Source of the DNA: Capra hircus
Lineage: Eukaryota > Chordata > Mammalia > Artiodactyla > Bovidae
Reading direction: 5' to 3'
Assembly: GCF_001704415.2 (NCBI RefSeq)
Contig: NC_030821.1
Location: forward strand, 36,563,210 to 36,627,209
Length of the DNA stretch: 64,000 nucleotides
How positions within the stretch are numbered: position 1 is the stretch's first letter; each line of letters opens with the position of its first letter. The position numbers were made by a program, and so were the translations under genes. The notes under the pieces were generated by a model. That model saw only the letters and a program-made list of their open reading frames with translations, searched no databases and was not told the origin of the DNA. Positions 9,571 to 20,965 of this stretch are shown piece by piece.

Positions 9571-10201
9571 CTTCTTAAATAAATCTGTCAAAATGAGCTA
9601 TGAGGTGAACATCCCAAGGTCTTGGACTCATTTTGGGCTTGCTTTTACTGTTACATGGATCAATATAATCATAGTTGAGGAGCTGGCATGAAAACATAAT
9701 GGCCAAGAGAAAAAGGCTGGGAAGAACTGCAGAAATATTTTATTTTGGGGAGGATTAGCTGAGCTCTGGGTGGCTGGAGAGGGTAGGGAAAAATAGAAGA
9801 AACTTGGAAGAGAAATTAGAAATTTTAGAACTTTACCTTCTTCTATAGAGAGGGCATTGCCGAAGAAATTCTGTGTGGAAGAACACTGCTTTTTCTCCAG
9901 CTAGAAGGGAGACATTGCATGTAATTGCTGTTATACCAGCTTTAACATATTCGTGCTTTCTGGAATTCCTATCCTCCCAACCTAGCTGGTCTGGGTCATT
10001 CTTCCATTCCCACTGGTTAAATGGTTGCCTCTCTTTTTTTCTAGAAGGTGTGCCAGCTTTGGGACGGATGTAGGGGTTACATGGCATCGGGAGGACCTTC
10101 CTATTTCTCCACCTGCAGTATGGCTTCTGTATCTGAGGAAAAACCACATTTTGTCTCTGTTTATATTTGGTTTGTTTTTGGGGGGTGTCTCACCAAGAAA
10201 G

Positions 10202-10474
10202 GTGGAGAAGGCAATAACAACCAACTCCAGTACTCTTGCCTGAAAAATCCCATGGATGGAGGAGCCTGGTAGGCTGCAGTCCATGGAGTCGCTAAGAGTC
10301 GGACACGACTGAGCGACTTCATTTTCACTTTTCACTTTTATACATTGGAGAAGGAAATGGCAACCCACTCCAGTGTTCTTGCCTGGAGAATCCCAGGGAC
10401 GGGGGAGCCCGGTGGGCTGCCGTCTATGGGGTCGCACAGAGTCGAACACGACTGAAGCGACTTAGCAGCAGCAG
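10202..10474 (+). mobile_element. Bov-A2 SINE with target-site duplication
   Basis: Sense-orientation dimer: 'ggagaaggcaataacaacc', first unit, linker, second unit, then the (AGC)n tail. The perfect 11-base duplication caccaagaaag flanks it at 10191-10201 and 10475-10485. The linker has lost the 2-base-spaced GAAANNGAAA register by a G-to-A change (sense of the motif). Confidence 0.95.
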
Positions 10475-10485
10475 CACCAAGAAAG

Positions 10486-12500
10486 ATGTGGGACCAGAGC
10501 CCTCTTTAAGGAAGATAGACACATCCAGAGTTAGGAAGAAGCCTTGAATCTCATAGCAATGACTACATAGGTCAGGGATTTCTGCATAGATTTCTTTTCC
10601 CATAGAGCTATTGAAACGAGGACTGTTGTTTCTGATACAAATTTTAAAAGAGATCGTAGAATACTTACTGACAAAGCTATCCACAAATCGTCATAAAAAT
10701 GGTACAGATTTAAGCATGAAGGCATCCGTAAGAGGCATGAGCAGCCTCCTGGCTCGACGTTCTAAGTTGGTTGAGGGTTTGCTTATTCTCCATTTCAGTA
10801 AGTGGAAAGTGACATGATAATCATCTGTATTTGATCAAAGATTGGAATACACCCTCCGCTTGGGCTACAGACAATCAGGGGTGCATTACCTGTAAAGAAT
10901 TTAAAAGCGTAACCACACTGACTCAGCTTTGTCTGCGTTTAAATTACCACCATGCCTAGCAGTTCTTAAGCACCGTCAGGGGAAAAAAGAGTATTTTTCT
11001 GGTCTACTTTACAAGCATTTGCCGTGATCACCGCTGAGTTTTCAATAACATATATTTATGTTTCAAGTGAGCACGTTTCCATCTCCTCTTTAATAAACAT
11101 TGGGTTATATACGAACGTTAATTCAGAGAACGCCCAGCTCTGCAGGTGGCCTCTGACACATGTGGACTCAGCCCCCAAGTTCATTTCCAGAAGAAATTCC
11201 TAATGGTTTATACTCCTTGGAGCTTCCTCCTTTAGCAGTTTGTATTTCTAACTCCCATGGTGCTATATATTTCTGCATTTAAACAGTGCATTTGAAATCA
11301 ACAAAGATAGCAGTATGTGATTTTTGTTCCTGATTATATATTTTCTAGTGTGAAGAAACCAGCCATAAAAATATTTGCACACAGCCAGAATCAATTTAAT
11401 GATGTACTGATAACAGCAAGTTCCAAACTTTCCCCTGAAGATTGGTGCACAGAAATGGTGAGAAAGGCTTTTCTCTATGCCAGATGTAAGGGATTTGGAC
11501 ATTTACCTAGAAAAATGAATCAAATTCTATGAAAAATACCCAGAGAAATAACAAAAGATGCTCATCTTACATTGTTGGAAAAATAACAAGGCAATGTTTA
11601 AATATCCTAATCATTTCCACCAAGTTCTAGACATTAATCCTAAAGCAAAAGAAAAACTTAGAAGTTTTTACTAAATATAATAGAAATGTAAGATGGATTC
11701 CTGATGAAAGTATTTTAGTGGAACTTTTTTGACTGTAAAAAATTTGGAATAATTCAAATTGACACCAAAAAAAGACGTGGACAGTACACATTTTCTGAAA
11801 TTTATTTTGAAATGGTATTTTTATGAAACTTTGCCCCATTTTAGATTAAATTTTCTTAGCTGTTTTATGTCTCTTGTTTCACGTGAAAGAAATTTTATGA
11901 CGTTAAATGTGTTCTTCCATCAACTATCAGTGAACACAGATTGACCGAAACAGTCTGCATTGTCTTGAACATAAATATGTGAAAAAAAAAAATGACTTTG
12001 ACAAAATCATTGACAAATCTGCAGAATGTTAAAGCTAGAAAACCAGGAACTGTAATTCACTGGGACTATTAGTCCTTACTACAATAGATCAGTGTGTAGG
12101 TATACATTTTTTCCCTTTAAAAATATGCAGTGCAGTTAAAATGACTAATCCATTACCTGTTTCCTTAAGTTTCTTTTTTGTTGTTGTTTCCATTTAAAAA
12201 ATCGAAGAAATTATGTATGTATCGTAAGACCTGATGGCTGGCTTTTCATCTTATAATGCACGTGCCTGCCTTAAGCTTTGATTGCTGAGGCATCCATTTC
12301 AAAGTTGGCTATCTAGAATAAACACAAGCCGGCCATACAGCTGGATGAAGAGCCCGGTCACCTCCCCACACTGAGGTTCCTCTGTTTCAGAGTTAATTTC
12401 AGGAACCGACCATTTGGACTACATGTTTTTTCTCTTCCTGTGCTTTAAATTCCAGCTCTCATGTTTTAAATTCACCAGTAAAGAATTGAGTCTAGGAATC
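10486..12500. other. Two-kilobase repeat-poor block
   Basis: I recognise no interspersed repeat in this stretch, which is unusual for the window. The part near 10850-11170 has several CpG and ordinary mixed composition; 11540-12200 is AT-rich. No open frame resembling an exon and no RNA gene are identified. A candidate for conserved non-coding sequence, by absence of repeats only. Confidence 0.4.
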
Positions 12501-12694
12501 AGACACTCAGTCATGTCCTAGTCTTTGTGACCCCACGGACTGGAGCCAACCAGGCTCCTCTGTCCATAGGATTCTCCAGGCCAGAATACTGGAGTGGGTT
12601 GCCATTCCCTTCTGCAGGGTCTCTTCCTGACCCGAGAATCAAACCTGTGTCTCTTGCACTGCAGGCAGATTCTTTACGGGCCCCTAGGGAAGCC
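12501..12694 (-). mobile_element. Bov-tA SINE
   Basis: Reverse copy from 'cagacactcagtcatgtcc' to 'cccctagggaagcc'. Both the Bov-A unit and the tRNA-like head are present, with moderate divergence. Confidence 0.9.
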
Positions 12695-13139
12695 TCTGAA
12701 GCCACCAATAAAAGCAAAATCCCAGGCCAGATTTGCTCTTTTCTTTCTCTCTCTCCTCCTTCCCCCTCCCCTTTCCCTCCCTCCCCTACCCACTCCCCAC
12801 ACCCTGCAGCAAACTCTCTGTGTGGTCCCAGGTGAATAATAAACCTCTTTTTTTCTAGTTTTCTGATCCTTTTTTCTGAGGACATCTCACAGTCTTAATA
12901 AGAACCACAAGAGATGATCCAACTACAGTATTGGTTATGGATAAGCTGAGATCATCACAAAACAATATAAACGGTTCTCTAAAATGAAAAATTAATTCTA
13001 TTTCCATTTTGGACCATTATTATTTTTTCATTTTGTGTTGTGTTACTCCAAATAATTTTCTTATGTCAAGGAAGAGGGTATTTAAAAATGATCCCCTATG
13101 TCAAATATGCTAGAATTTACTGTGGAAATATTTCCAGCT
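12695..13139. other. Unassigned sequence with polypyrimidine tract
   Basis: A C/T-rich tract spans about 12735-12800, followed by 'gaataataaacctc', a polyadenylation-like AATAAA context. This combination can occur near LTR ends, but no family is recognised. Confidence 0.35.
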
Positions 13140-13175
13140 TTGCATTTTTCAGTTCAGTTTAGTTCAGTCACTTAG

Positions 13176-13687
13176 TCATGTCCGACTCTTTGCAACCCCA
13201 TGGATCGCAGCACGCCAGGCCTCCCTATGCATCACCAACTCCCAGAGTCCACCTAAAACCATGTCCATTGAGTCAATGATGCCATCCAGCCAGCTCATCC
13301 TCTGTCGTCCCCTTTTCCTCCTGCCCTCAATCTTTCCCAGCATCAGGGTCTTTTCAAATGAGTCCACTCTTCTCATCAGGGGGCAAAAGTATTGGAGATT
13401 CAGCTTCAACATCAGTCCTTCCAATGAACACCCAGGACTGATCTCCTTTAAGATGGACTGGCTGGATCTTCTTGCAGTCCAAGGGACTCTCAAGAGTCTT
13501 CTCCAACACCACAGTTCAAAAGCATCAATTCTTCAGTGCTCAGCTTTCTTTCTAGTCCAACTCTAACATCCATACGTGACCACTGGAAAACCATAGCCTT
13601 GACTAGACAGACCTTTGTTGGCAGAGTAATATCTCTGCTTTTTAATATGCTGTCAATTCTGGTCATAATTTTCCTTCCAAAGAGCAA
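13176..13687 (-). pseudogene. BovB polyprotein C-terminal region, two frames
   Basis: Two pieces in different frames encode the region after the reverse transcriptase. One (13490-13687) has the ILKSRDITLPTKV block. The other (13176-13493) has SLEGLMLKL, LEKT-like and RQRMSWLDGI blocks and ends REAWRAAIHGVAKSRT, which encodes through the shared 3' tail. The role of this region in RTE elements is not well defined. Confidence 0.85.
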
Positions 13688-14814
13688 GTGTCTTTTAATT
13701 TCATGGCTGCAGTCACCATCTGCAGTGGTTTTGGAGCCAAAAAAATAAAGTCAGCCGTTTCCACTGTTTCCCTATCTGTTTGCCATGAAGTGATGGGACC
13801 AGATGCCATGATCTTCGTTTTCTGAATGTTGAGCTTTAAGCCAACTTTTTCGCTCTCCTCTTTCACTTTCATCAAGATGCTTTTTAGTTCTTCTTCACTT
13901 TCTGCCATAAGGGTGGTGTCATCTGCATATCTGAGGTTATTGATATTTCTCCCAGCAATCTTGATTCCAGCTTGTGCTTCTTCCAGCCCAGCGTTTCTCA
14001 TGATGTACTCTGCATAGAAGTTAAATAAGCAGGGTGACAATATACAGCCTTGACATACTCCTTTTCCTATTTGGAACCAGTCTGTTGTTCCATGTCCAGT
14101 TCTGACTGTTGCTTCCTGGCCTGCATACAGATTTCTCAAGAGACAGGTGAGGTGGTCTGATATTCCAATCTCTTTCAGAATTTTCCACAGTTTATTGTGA
14201 TCCACACAGTCAAAGGCTTTGGCATAGTCAATAAAGCAGAAATAGATGTTTTTCTGGAACTCTCTTGCTTTTTCGATGATCCAGCAGATATTGGCAATTT
14301 GATCTCTGGTTCCTCTCCCTTTTCCAAAGCCAGCTTGAACATCTGGAAGTTCACGGTTCATGTATTGCTGAAGCCTGGCTTGGAGAATTTTGAGCATTAC
14401 TTTACTAGCATGTGAGATGAGTGCTGTTGTGCGGTAGTTTGAGCATTCTTTGGCATTGCCTTTCTTTGAGATTGGAATGAAAACGGACCTTTTCCAGTCC
14501 TGTGGCCACTGCTGAGTTTTCCAAATTTGCTGGCATACTGAGTGCAGCACTTCCAGAGCATCATCTTTTAGGATTGGAAATAGCTCAACTGGAATTCCAT
14601 CACCTCCACTAGCTTTGTTCATAGTGATGCTTCCTGAGGCCCACTTGACTTCACTTTCCAGGATGTCTGGCTCTAGGTGAGTGATCACACCATCGTGATT
14701 ACCTGGGTCATGAAGATCTCTTTTGTACAGTTCTTCTGTGTATTCTTGCCACCTCTTCTTAGTATCTTCTTCTTCTGTAAGGTCCATACCATTTATGTCC
14801 TTTATTGAGGGCAT
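13663..14814 (-). pseudogene. BovB reverse transcriptase domain
   Basis: A 383-codon open piece carries the reverse transcriptase palm. FIDYAKAFDCVDH lies at residues 194-206, GVCQGCILSPCLFNFYAEYIM at about 252-272, and the catalytic YADD at 296-299, all intact. Upstream residues 1-100 form the linker and finger region. Near the end the frame leaves the consensus after FIFLAPK, so the domain is cut from its C-terminal part. A remnant of a mobile-element gene, not a host gene. Confidence 0.93.
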
Positions 14815-15185
14815 CTTTGCATGAAATGTTCCCTTGGTATCTCTAATTTTGTGAAGAGATCTCTGGTCTTTCCCATTCTATTATTTTCCTCTATTTCTTT
14901 GCACTGATCACTGAGGAAGGCTTTTTTTAAAAATCTCTTTGTTATTCTTTGGAGCTCTGCCTTCAAATGGGAATATCTTTCCTTTTCTCCTTTGCTTTTC
15001 GCTTCTCTTCTTTTCACAGCTATTTGTAAGGCCTCCTCAGACAGCCATTTTGCTTCTTTGCATTTCTTTTCCTTGAGGATGGTCTTGCTCCCTATCTCCT
15101 GTACAATGTCACAAACCTCCGTCCATAGTTCATCAGGCACTCTGTCTATCAGATCTAGGCCCTTAAATCTATTTCTCACTTCCAC
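14802..15185 (-). pseudogene. BovB region between endonuclease and reverse transcriptase
   Basis: This 127-codon piece (VEVRNRFKGLDLIDRVP...) is the link between the endonuclease and reverse transcriptase domains. It lies in a frame different from both neighbours and overlaps the next piece by 13 bases, which locates one frameshift near 14810. Confidence 0.88.
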
Positions 15186-15361
15186 TGTATAATCATAAGG
15201 GATTTGATTTAGGTCATACCTGAATGGTCTAGTGGTTTTCCACCCTTCTGTTTAAGTCTGAATTTGGCAATAAAGAGTTAATGATCTAATCGCAGTCAGC
15301 TCCCGGTCTTGTTTTTGCTGACTGTATAGAGCTTCTCCATCTTTGGCTGCAAAGAATATAA

Positions 15362-15970
15362 TCAATCTGATTTTGGTATTGACCATCTGGTGAAGTCTAT
15401 GTGTAGAGTCTTCTCTTGTGTTGTTTGAAGAGGGTGTTTTCTATGACCAGTGCATTCTCTTGGCAAAACTCTTAGCCTTTGCCCTGCTTCATTCTGCATT
15501 CCAAGGCCAAATTTGCCTGTTATTCCAGGTGTTTCTTGACTTCCTACTTTTGCATTCCAGTCCCCTATAATAAAAAGGACATCTTTTTTGGGCGTTAGTT
15601 CTAAAAGGTCTTGTAGGTCTTCATAGAATCGTTCAACTTCAGATTCTTCAGTGTTACTGGTTGGGGCATAGACTTGAATTACTATGATATTGAATGGGTT
15701 GCCTTGGAAATGAACAGAGATCATTCTGTCGTTTTGGAGATTGTATCCAAGTACTGCATTTTGGACTCTTTTGTTGACTGTGATGGCTACTCCATTTCTT
15801 CTAAGGGATTCCTGCCCGCAGTAGTAAATATAATGGCCGTCTGAATTAAATTCATCTATTCTAGTCCATTTTAGTTTGCTGATTCCTAGAATGTTGACGT
15901 TCACTCTTGCCATCTCCTGTTTGACCACTTCTAATTTACCTTGATTCATAGGAACATTCCAGGTTCCCAT
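15362..15970 (-). pseudogene. BovB AP-like endonuclease domain, damaged
   Basis: Starts MGTWNV, the usual opening of the AP-type endonuclease of RTE elements. GDWN, part of the metal and DNA-binding centre, is present at residues 136-139. The conserved ISELKW stretch reads ISKLKW (residue 32), replacing the expected catalytic glutamate by lysine. The frame is lost after about residue 166; the remaining residues are an out-of-frame reading. Confidence 0.88.
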
Positions 15971-16610
15971 GCAGTATTGCTCTTGACAGCATCAGACTTT
16001 GCTTCTATCACTAGTCACATACACAACTGAGTATTGTTTTTGCATTGGCTCTGTCCATTCATTCTTTCTGGAGTTATTTCTCCACTGATCTCCAGTAGCA
16101 TGCTGGGCACTACTGACCTGGGGAGTTCCTCTTTCAGTATCCTATCTTTTTGCCTTTTCATACTGTTCATGGTGTTCTCAAGGAAGAATATGAAGTGGTT
16201 TGCCATTCCCTTCTCCAGTGGACTACATTTTGTCAGACCTCTCCACCATGACCCATCCATCTAGGGTGGCCCTATATGGCATGTCTTAGTTTCACTGAGT
16301 TAGACCAGGCTGTAGTCCACGTGGTCAGGTTGGCTAGTTTTCTGTGATTGTGGTTTCAGTTTGTCTGCTGTCTGATGCCCTCTCTCAGCGTCTACTGTCT
16401 TACTGGGTTTCTCTTACCTTGGACGTGGGGTATCTTCACGGCTGCTCCAGCAATTCACAGCTGCTGCTCCTTACCTTTGATATAGGGTATCTCCGCACAG
16501 CCACCGCTCCTGACCTTGGATGTAGGGTATCTCCTCCAGGAGATATTGCATTTTTATGTACTTTAAATTATTTTCTCCTGGAACAAGTCTGAAATTGTTA
16601 ATTCAATTTA

Positions 16611-16675
16611 TTGGGTTGACCCAAAGCATCCACATGATGTTCTGAAAAACCCCAACAAACATTTGGCCAACCCAG
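16611..16675. mobile_element. Mariner-like miniature inverted-repeat element
   Basis: A 65-base unit starts TTGGGTTGACCC and ends GGCCAACCCAG, near-perfect inverted termini of the bovine mariner type (TTGGGTTGGCC). It is bounded by TA on each side (16609-16610 and 16676-16677), the mariner target. The interior retains only a small 'gaaaaaccccaacaaac' part, so it is an internally deleted copy without transposase. Confidence 0.7.
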
Positions 16676-16699
16676 TACTTCTGATCACTTTAAACACAC

Positions 16700-17640
16700 T
16701 CAGTGTCAACTCTTCACACTGTTGTCTAAGCAAATTATGGGTAAAATATCCTTCTGTAAGCATAAGTTTTATCCCAAGCTTTCTTCTACATATGATATGA
16801 TCTTATAATTTTTTCCTTTATTCTATTAATATGGAATATAACATTGATTTTCAAAATGTTAAGCTAAATTTGCCTTCCTAAAATAAACTCTGCTCTCTTG
16901 TGTTGTATAATCTTTATAGCTAGGTTATTTATATTATTTAAATAAGTGAAATGACTGGACTTATTTTTATTATAATGTTCTGTCTGTTATCAAGTTCATG
17001 TCAGTTGCATGAAATGAACTGGAATGTGTTTGCTTGCTTTTCTATTCTCTGCAAGAGTTTTGTGTAAGATTGGTCAGATTTTTTGCTTGAAGATTTGATG
17101 TAATTCTCAGTAATTCCATGTGTACCTGGAGTCTTTGGTTTCATATGGAAAAATTTTAATTATGGTTTCAATTTCTCTAACAGGTATAAAACTGTTATTT
17201 GTCAGATAAACGAGATTTGGGACAAGTGTATACTAAAAAATGATCAGTTACTTTTCTAAAATTCAGATTTAACCACATCCTATACTTTTCTGGTGATCCT
17301 ATAATGTCCTCATTATATTTTGAATGTCTGAACAAGTAACAATGGTCTGCTTTCATCTCCATTAGCTATTATCTGTGCCTTTTTTATCTCTTTTCTCTTG
17401 ATTAGTCTCATTAGAGGTTTATCAATTTAATTAGTCTTTCCAAAGAGCTGACCTTTGGGCCATTTATTGTCTTTACTGTATATTTTCACTCCCATTAATT
17501 TCTACCCCTGTTTATTTTCCTACTTTCTCTGTTTCACATTTAGTTTGCACCTCTGACTTCTTGGGATGATCATTTGATCTTTGATTTTGAGCTTTTTTCT
17601 TTTTTGTTATAGGAACACAAATTTCTATCTATGATTTTAA
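16700..17640 (-). mobile_element. Old L1 ORF2 fragment
   Basis: Plus-strand wording such as 'tattaatatggaatataaca', 'ttgattttcaaaatgttaag', 'attagaggtttatcaattt' and 'ccaaagagctgacctttgg' is the reverse of diverged L1 ORF2. Many stops and indels; no open frame. Exact ends are uncertain. Confidence 0.6.
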
Positions 17641-17654
17641 ATCAGTTCTCAGTC

Positions 17655-17810
17655 TCAGGGACTTGAATTTTATTTTGCAAGTGATAAAGAGCCTCCAGTT
17701 TTATGCACAGGAATGATAACTCTATATTTGCTTTGCTGTGTGCCACTTGCTGTGTTTTCAAGGAGATCATTCAGGGAGGCAGAAGACTAGAAGTAGAAGG
17801 GCATATGGCT
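17655..17810 (-). mobile_element. L2 LINE fragment
   Basis: 'ggacttgaattttatt', 'aggaatgataactctat' and 'aaggagatcattc' follow the order of reversed L2 3' sequence seen also at 7740-7820. Short and diverged. Confidence 0.45.
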
Positions 17811-18044
17811 GAGGATAGAATATTGAGGGGCAGTCTTCAGGAAAGGGGCGGTCAAAGGACACAGAGTCACTGTTATTAGAGAGAAGGGGCAGACAGAGAA
17901 GAAAGAGCTTCTGGTTTATCCTGAGTTAATGAAAATGAGTTGAGGCAACAGAGACTAAGTGGAGGGGATTTTTCCAAGTTCCTCGTTATTCCCCAAGTCA
18001 TATTTCTTCTGAAGATTTCCCTGGATGTTGGATAGTTGTTTTTG

Positions 18045-18239
18045 TTTAGTTGCTAAGTCATGTCCAATTCTTTTGTAACCCTGTGGACTGTAACCCACCA
18101 GGCTCCTCTGTCCATGGGATTTCCCCGGCAAGAATACTGGAGTGGGCTGCCATGCCCTCCTCCAGGGGAGCTTAGGAACCAAATCTGTGCCTCCTGCACT
18201 GGCAGGCGGATTCTTTACCCCTGAGCCCCAAGGGGAGTC
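18045..18239 (-). mobile_element. Bov-tA SINE
   Basis: Reverse copy from 'tttagttgctaagtcatg' to 'gagccccaaggggagtcc'. The whole element is present, with several substitutions. Confidence 0.9.
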
Positions 18240-18869
18240 CAGATTTTGGATGTATATCTAAAATATGTATCCAAATATATATATATATGTACACTATATG
18301 TATTATTTATAATACATATATAACATAACAGAATATATAACAGACCTCTAAAACAAAGGACACATTTACTAACTGTCTTACATAGGGTTACACAGCACAC
18401 CAGCACTTGGGCTTCCCAGGCATAATTAAGCTCCACCTACAACCCTCAGACCAAAGACCCTGTTGACATACATAGAGCATCAGTGATGACCATCCTGAGG
18501 TCTTCCTCAGTTGGCCCATCAGGGGAAGTCGTGAACCTGAAGCCAGCACTACCCCCATCCTCTCATTTTGTCTATCTGATTTAATTAGGTAGATGCTACA
18601 AAATGTCTTTAGCGACTAGGTGAAAGGTAGCTTATAAGTAAACATCAGTTTTCACTTTAGTTGGAGATGATAAAAGATAAAGTGACTTACGTAATTTAAG
18701 AGAGAATAGTAGCATTGAATACAAACCAAGTCAGATTCTGTATTGATTTTTTTTTTTTTTTTTTTACTGAAAGAGAAAAATGTTTGGCTAGAAATAAAAC
18801 TTTAGTGGCTTGTTTATCGATAAGACACACCATTTTTTTCTCAGGTATACTAAATTTTTTTTCCGCACA
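18240..18869. other. Unassigned AT-rich sequence
   Basis: Holds a TA-rich run near 18276-18320 and a 19-base T-run at 18747-18765. The T-run could be the tail of a minus-strand retrocopy, but the sequence to its right is not recognised. Confidence 0.4.
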
Positions 18870-19165
18870 AAATTAATAATGTCTAGATGTACTTTTGTAA
18901 TTTTAATTTTTATATTAGGGTATAACTGATTTACAATGCATTAGTTTCTGGTGTACAACAAAAGTGATTCAGTTATACATATACATACACATTATTTTTC
19001 AGACTCTTTTTGTATATAGTTTATTACAGAGTACTGAGTAGCATTCTCTGTGTTATACAGTAAGTCCTGTTGATTATTTTATAATAGCAGTATATATATG
19101 TTAATCCCAACCTCCTTATCTATCTCTCTCTCCTACCATTTTTCCCCTTTAGTAACTATAAATTT

Positions 19166-20311
19166 CAAGCCAACTTTTTCACCCTCCTCTTTCACTTTCA
19201 TCAAGAGGCTTTTTAGTTCCTCTTCACTTTCTGCCATAAGGGTGGTATCATCTGCATATCTGAGGTTATTGATATTTCTCCCAGCAATCTTGATTCCAGC
19301 TTCTGCTTCTTCCAGTCCAGCATTTCTCATGATGTTCTCTGCATAGAAGTTAAATAAGCAGGGTGACAATATACAGCCTTGACATACTCCTTTTCCTATT
19401 TGGAACCAGTCTGTTGTTCCATGTCCAGTTCTAACTGTTGCTTCCTGACCTGCATACAGATTTCTCAAGAGGCAGGTCAGGTGGTCTGCTATTCCCATCT
19501 CTTTCAGAATTTTCCACAGTTTATTGTGATCCACACTGTCAAAGGCTTTGGCATAATCAATAAAGCAGACATAGATGTTTTTCTGGAACTCTCTTGCTTT
19601 TTTGATGATCCAGCGGATGTTGGCAATTTGATCTCTGGTTCCTCTGCATTTTCTAAAACCAGCCATGGGAAATAGCTGGGTAAACAGTGGAAACAGTGAG
19701 GGACTTTATTTTTGGGGGGCTCCAAATTCACTGCAGATGGTGATTGCAGCCATGAAATTAAAAGACGCTTACTCCTTGGAAGGAAAGTTATGACCAATCT
19801 AGATAGCATATTCAAAAGCAGAGACATTACTTTTCCAACAAAGGTCTGTCTAGTCAAGGCTATGGTTTTTCCACTAGTCATGTATGGGTGTGAGAGTTGG
19901 ACTGTGAAGAAAGCTGAGTGCTGAAGAATTGATGCTTTTGAACTGTGGTGTTGGAGAAGACTCTTGAGGGTTCCTTGGACTGCAAGGAGATCCAACCAGT
20001 CCATCCTAAAGGAGACCAGTCCTGGGTGTTCATTGGAAGGACTGATGTTGAAGCTGAAATTCCAGTACTTTGGCCACCTCATGCGAAGAGCTGACTCATT
20101 GGAAAAGACTCTGTTGCTGGGAGGGATTGGGGGCAGGAGGACAAGGGGACGGCAGAGGATGAGACGGCTGGATGGCATCACCGACTCGATCGATGGATAA
20201 GCGTTTGAGTGAACTCTGGGAGTTGGTGATGGACAGAGAGGCCTGGCGTGCTGTGATTCATGGGGTCGCAAAGAGTCGGACCTGACTGAGTGACTGAACT
20301 GAAGTGAACTG
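19166..20311 (+). mobile_element. BovB LINE with 5' inversion (twin priming)
   Basis: The right segment (about 19667-20311) is BovB 3' sequence in sense orientation ending 'gaactgaagtgaactgaa'. The left segment (19166 to about 19666) is reverse transcriptase sequence, with intact YADD, in antisense orientation. In consensus order the two parts are neighbours, with only a few tens of bases lost at the switch. A 12-base duplication (aactataaattt at 19154-19165, aaccataaattt at 20312-20323, one mismatch) frames the whole, so both parts entered together. Confidence 0.9.
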
Positions 20312-20686
20312 AACCATAAATTTGGTTTCTAATACTGTCAGTCTTTTTCTGTTTTGTAAATAAGTTCATTTGCAACATTTTTAAGATTCCACATATAAAT
20401 GATGCCATGATATCCGTCTTAGTCTGACTTACTTCACTGAATATGATAATCTCTAGGTCCATCCATGTTGCTACAAAGGACATTTCTCATTCTCTTTTAT
20501 GACTAATATTCCATTGTATATATGTCCCACATCTTCTTTATCCACTCCTTTGTTGATGGACACTTAGGTTGCTTCCATGTCTTGGCTATTGTAATAGTGC
20601 TGTGATGAACATTGGGGTTCATTTTTCTTTATAGTTTTCCTCGAATATATGCCCAGGAGGAGATTGCTGTATTGTATGGTAGCTCT

Positions 20687-20965
20687 CGGAGAAGGCAATG
20701 GCACCCCACTCCAGTACTCTTGCTTGGAAAATCCCATGGACGGAGGAGCCTGGTGGGCTGCAGTCCATGGGGTCACTAGGAGTCGGACACGACTGACTGA
20801 CTTCACTTTGACTTGTCACTTTCATGCTTTGGAGAAGGAAATAGCAACCCACTCCAGTGTTCTTGCCTGGAGAATCCCAGGGGCAGGGGAGCCTGGTGGG
20901 CTGCTGTCTGTGGGGTCGCACAGAGTCGGACATGACTGAAGCGACTTAGCAGCAGCAGCAGCAGC
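20687..20965 (+). mobile_element. Bov-A2 SINE with target-site duplication
   Basis: Sense dimer ending in (AGC)n. The perfect 11-base duplication atggtagctct flanks it at 20676-20686 and 20966-20976, interrupting the L1. Its linker motif is damaged (a C replaces an A in GAAAGTGAAA, sense of the motif). Confidence 0.96.

Larger units (their letters stand above)
9115..10190. other. Repeat-poor sequence
   Basis: Apart from a short TG run near 9167-9181 and the (AC)n at 9519, no interspersed repeat is recognised. Contains a CTCF-like motif at 9294. The sequence around 9290-9420 is GC-richer and has several CpG, unlike the flanks. No coding exon identified. Confidence 0.45.
13150..16545 (-). mobile_element. 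Near-full-length BovB (RTE) LINE, inactivated
   Basis: This copy is 3396 bases, about the length of a complete BovB. The 3' tail is at the left ('cagttcagtttagttcag'). The reverse transcriptase and endonuclease regions follow, and the 5' region with its repeated 'gacgtggggtatc' units ends at the right. The 10-base duplication ttgcattttt at 13140-13149 and 16546-16555 frames it. The coding region is split over different frames with at least four shifts. BovB is known for horizontal spread among vertebrates. Confidence 0.93.

Noticed and set aside
9982..10449. Open frame of 155 codons on the minus strand
   Set aside because: Most of it is the antisense of the Bov-A2 at 10202, with no independent coding evidence.
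19504..20271. 255-codon open frame on the minus strand
   Set aside because: It reads antisense through the sense half of the twin-primed BovB and across the inversion junction. It is an artefact of the element structure.
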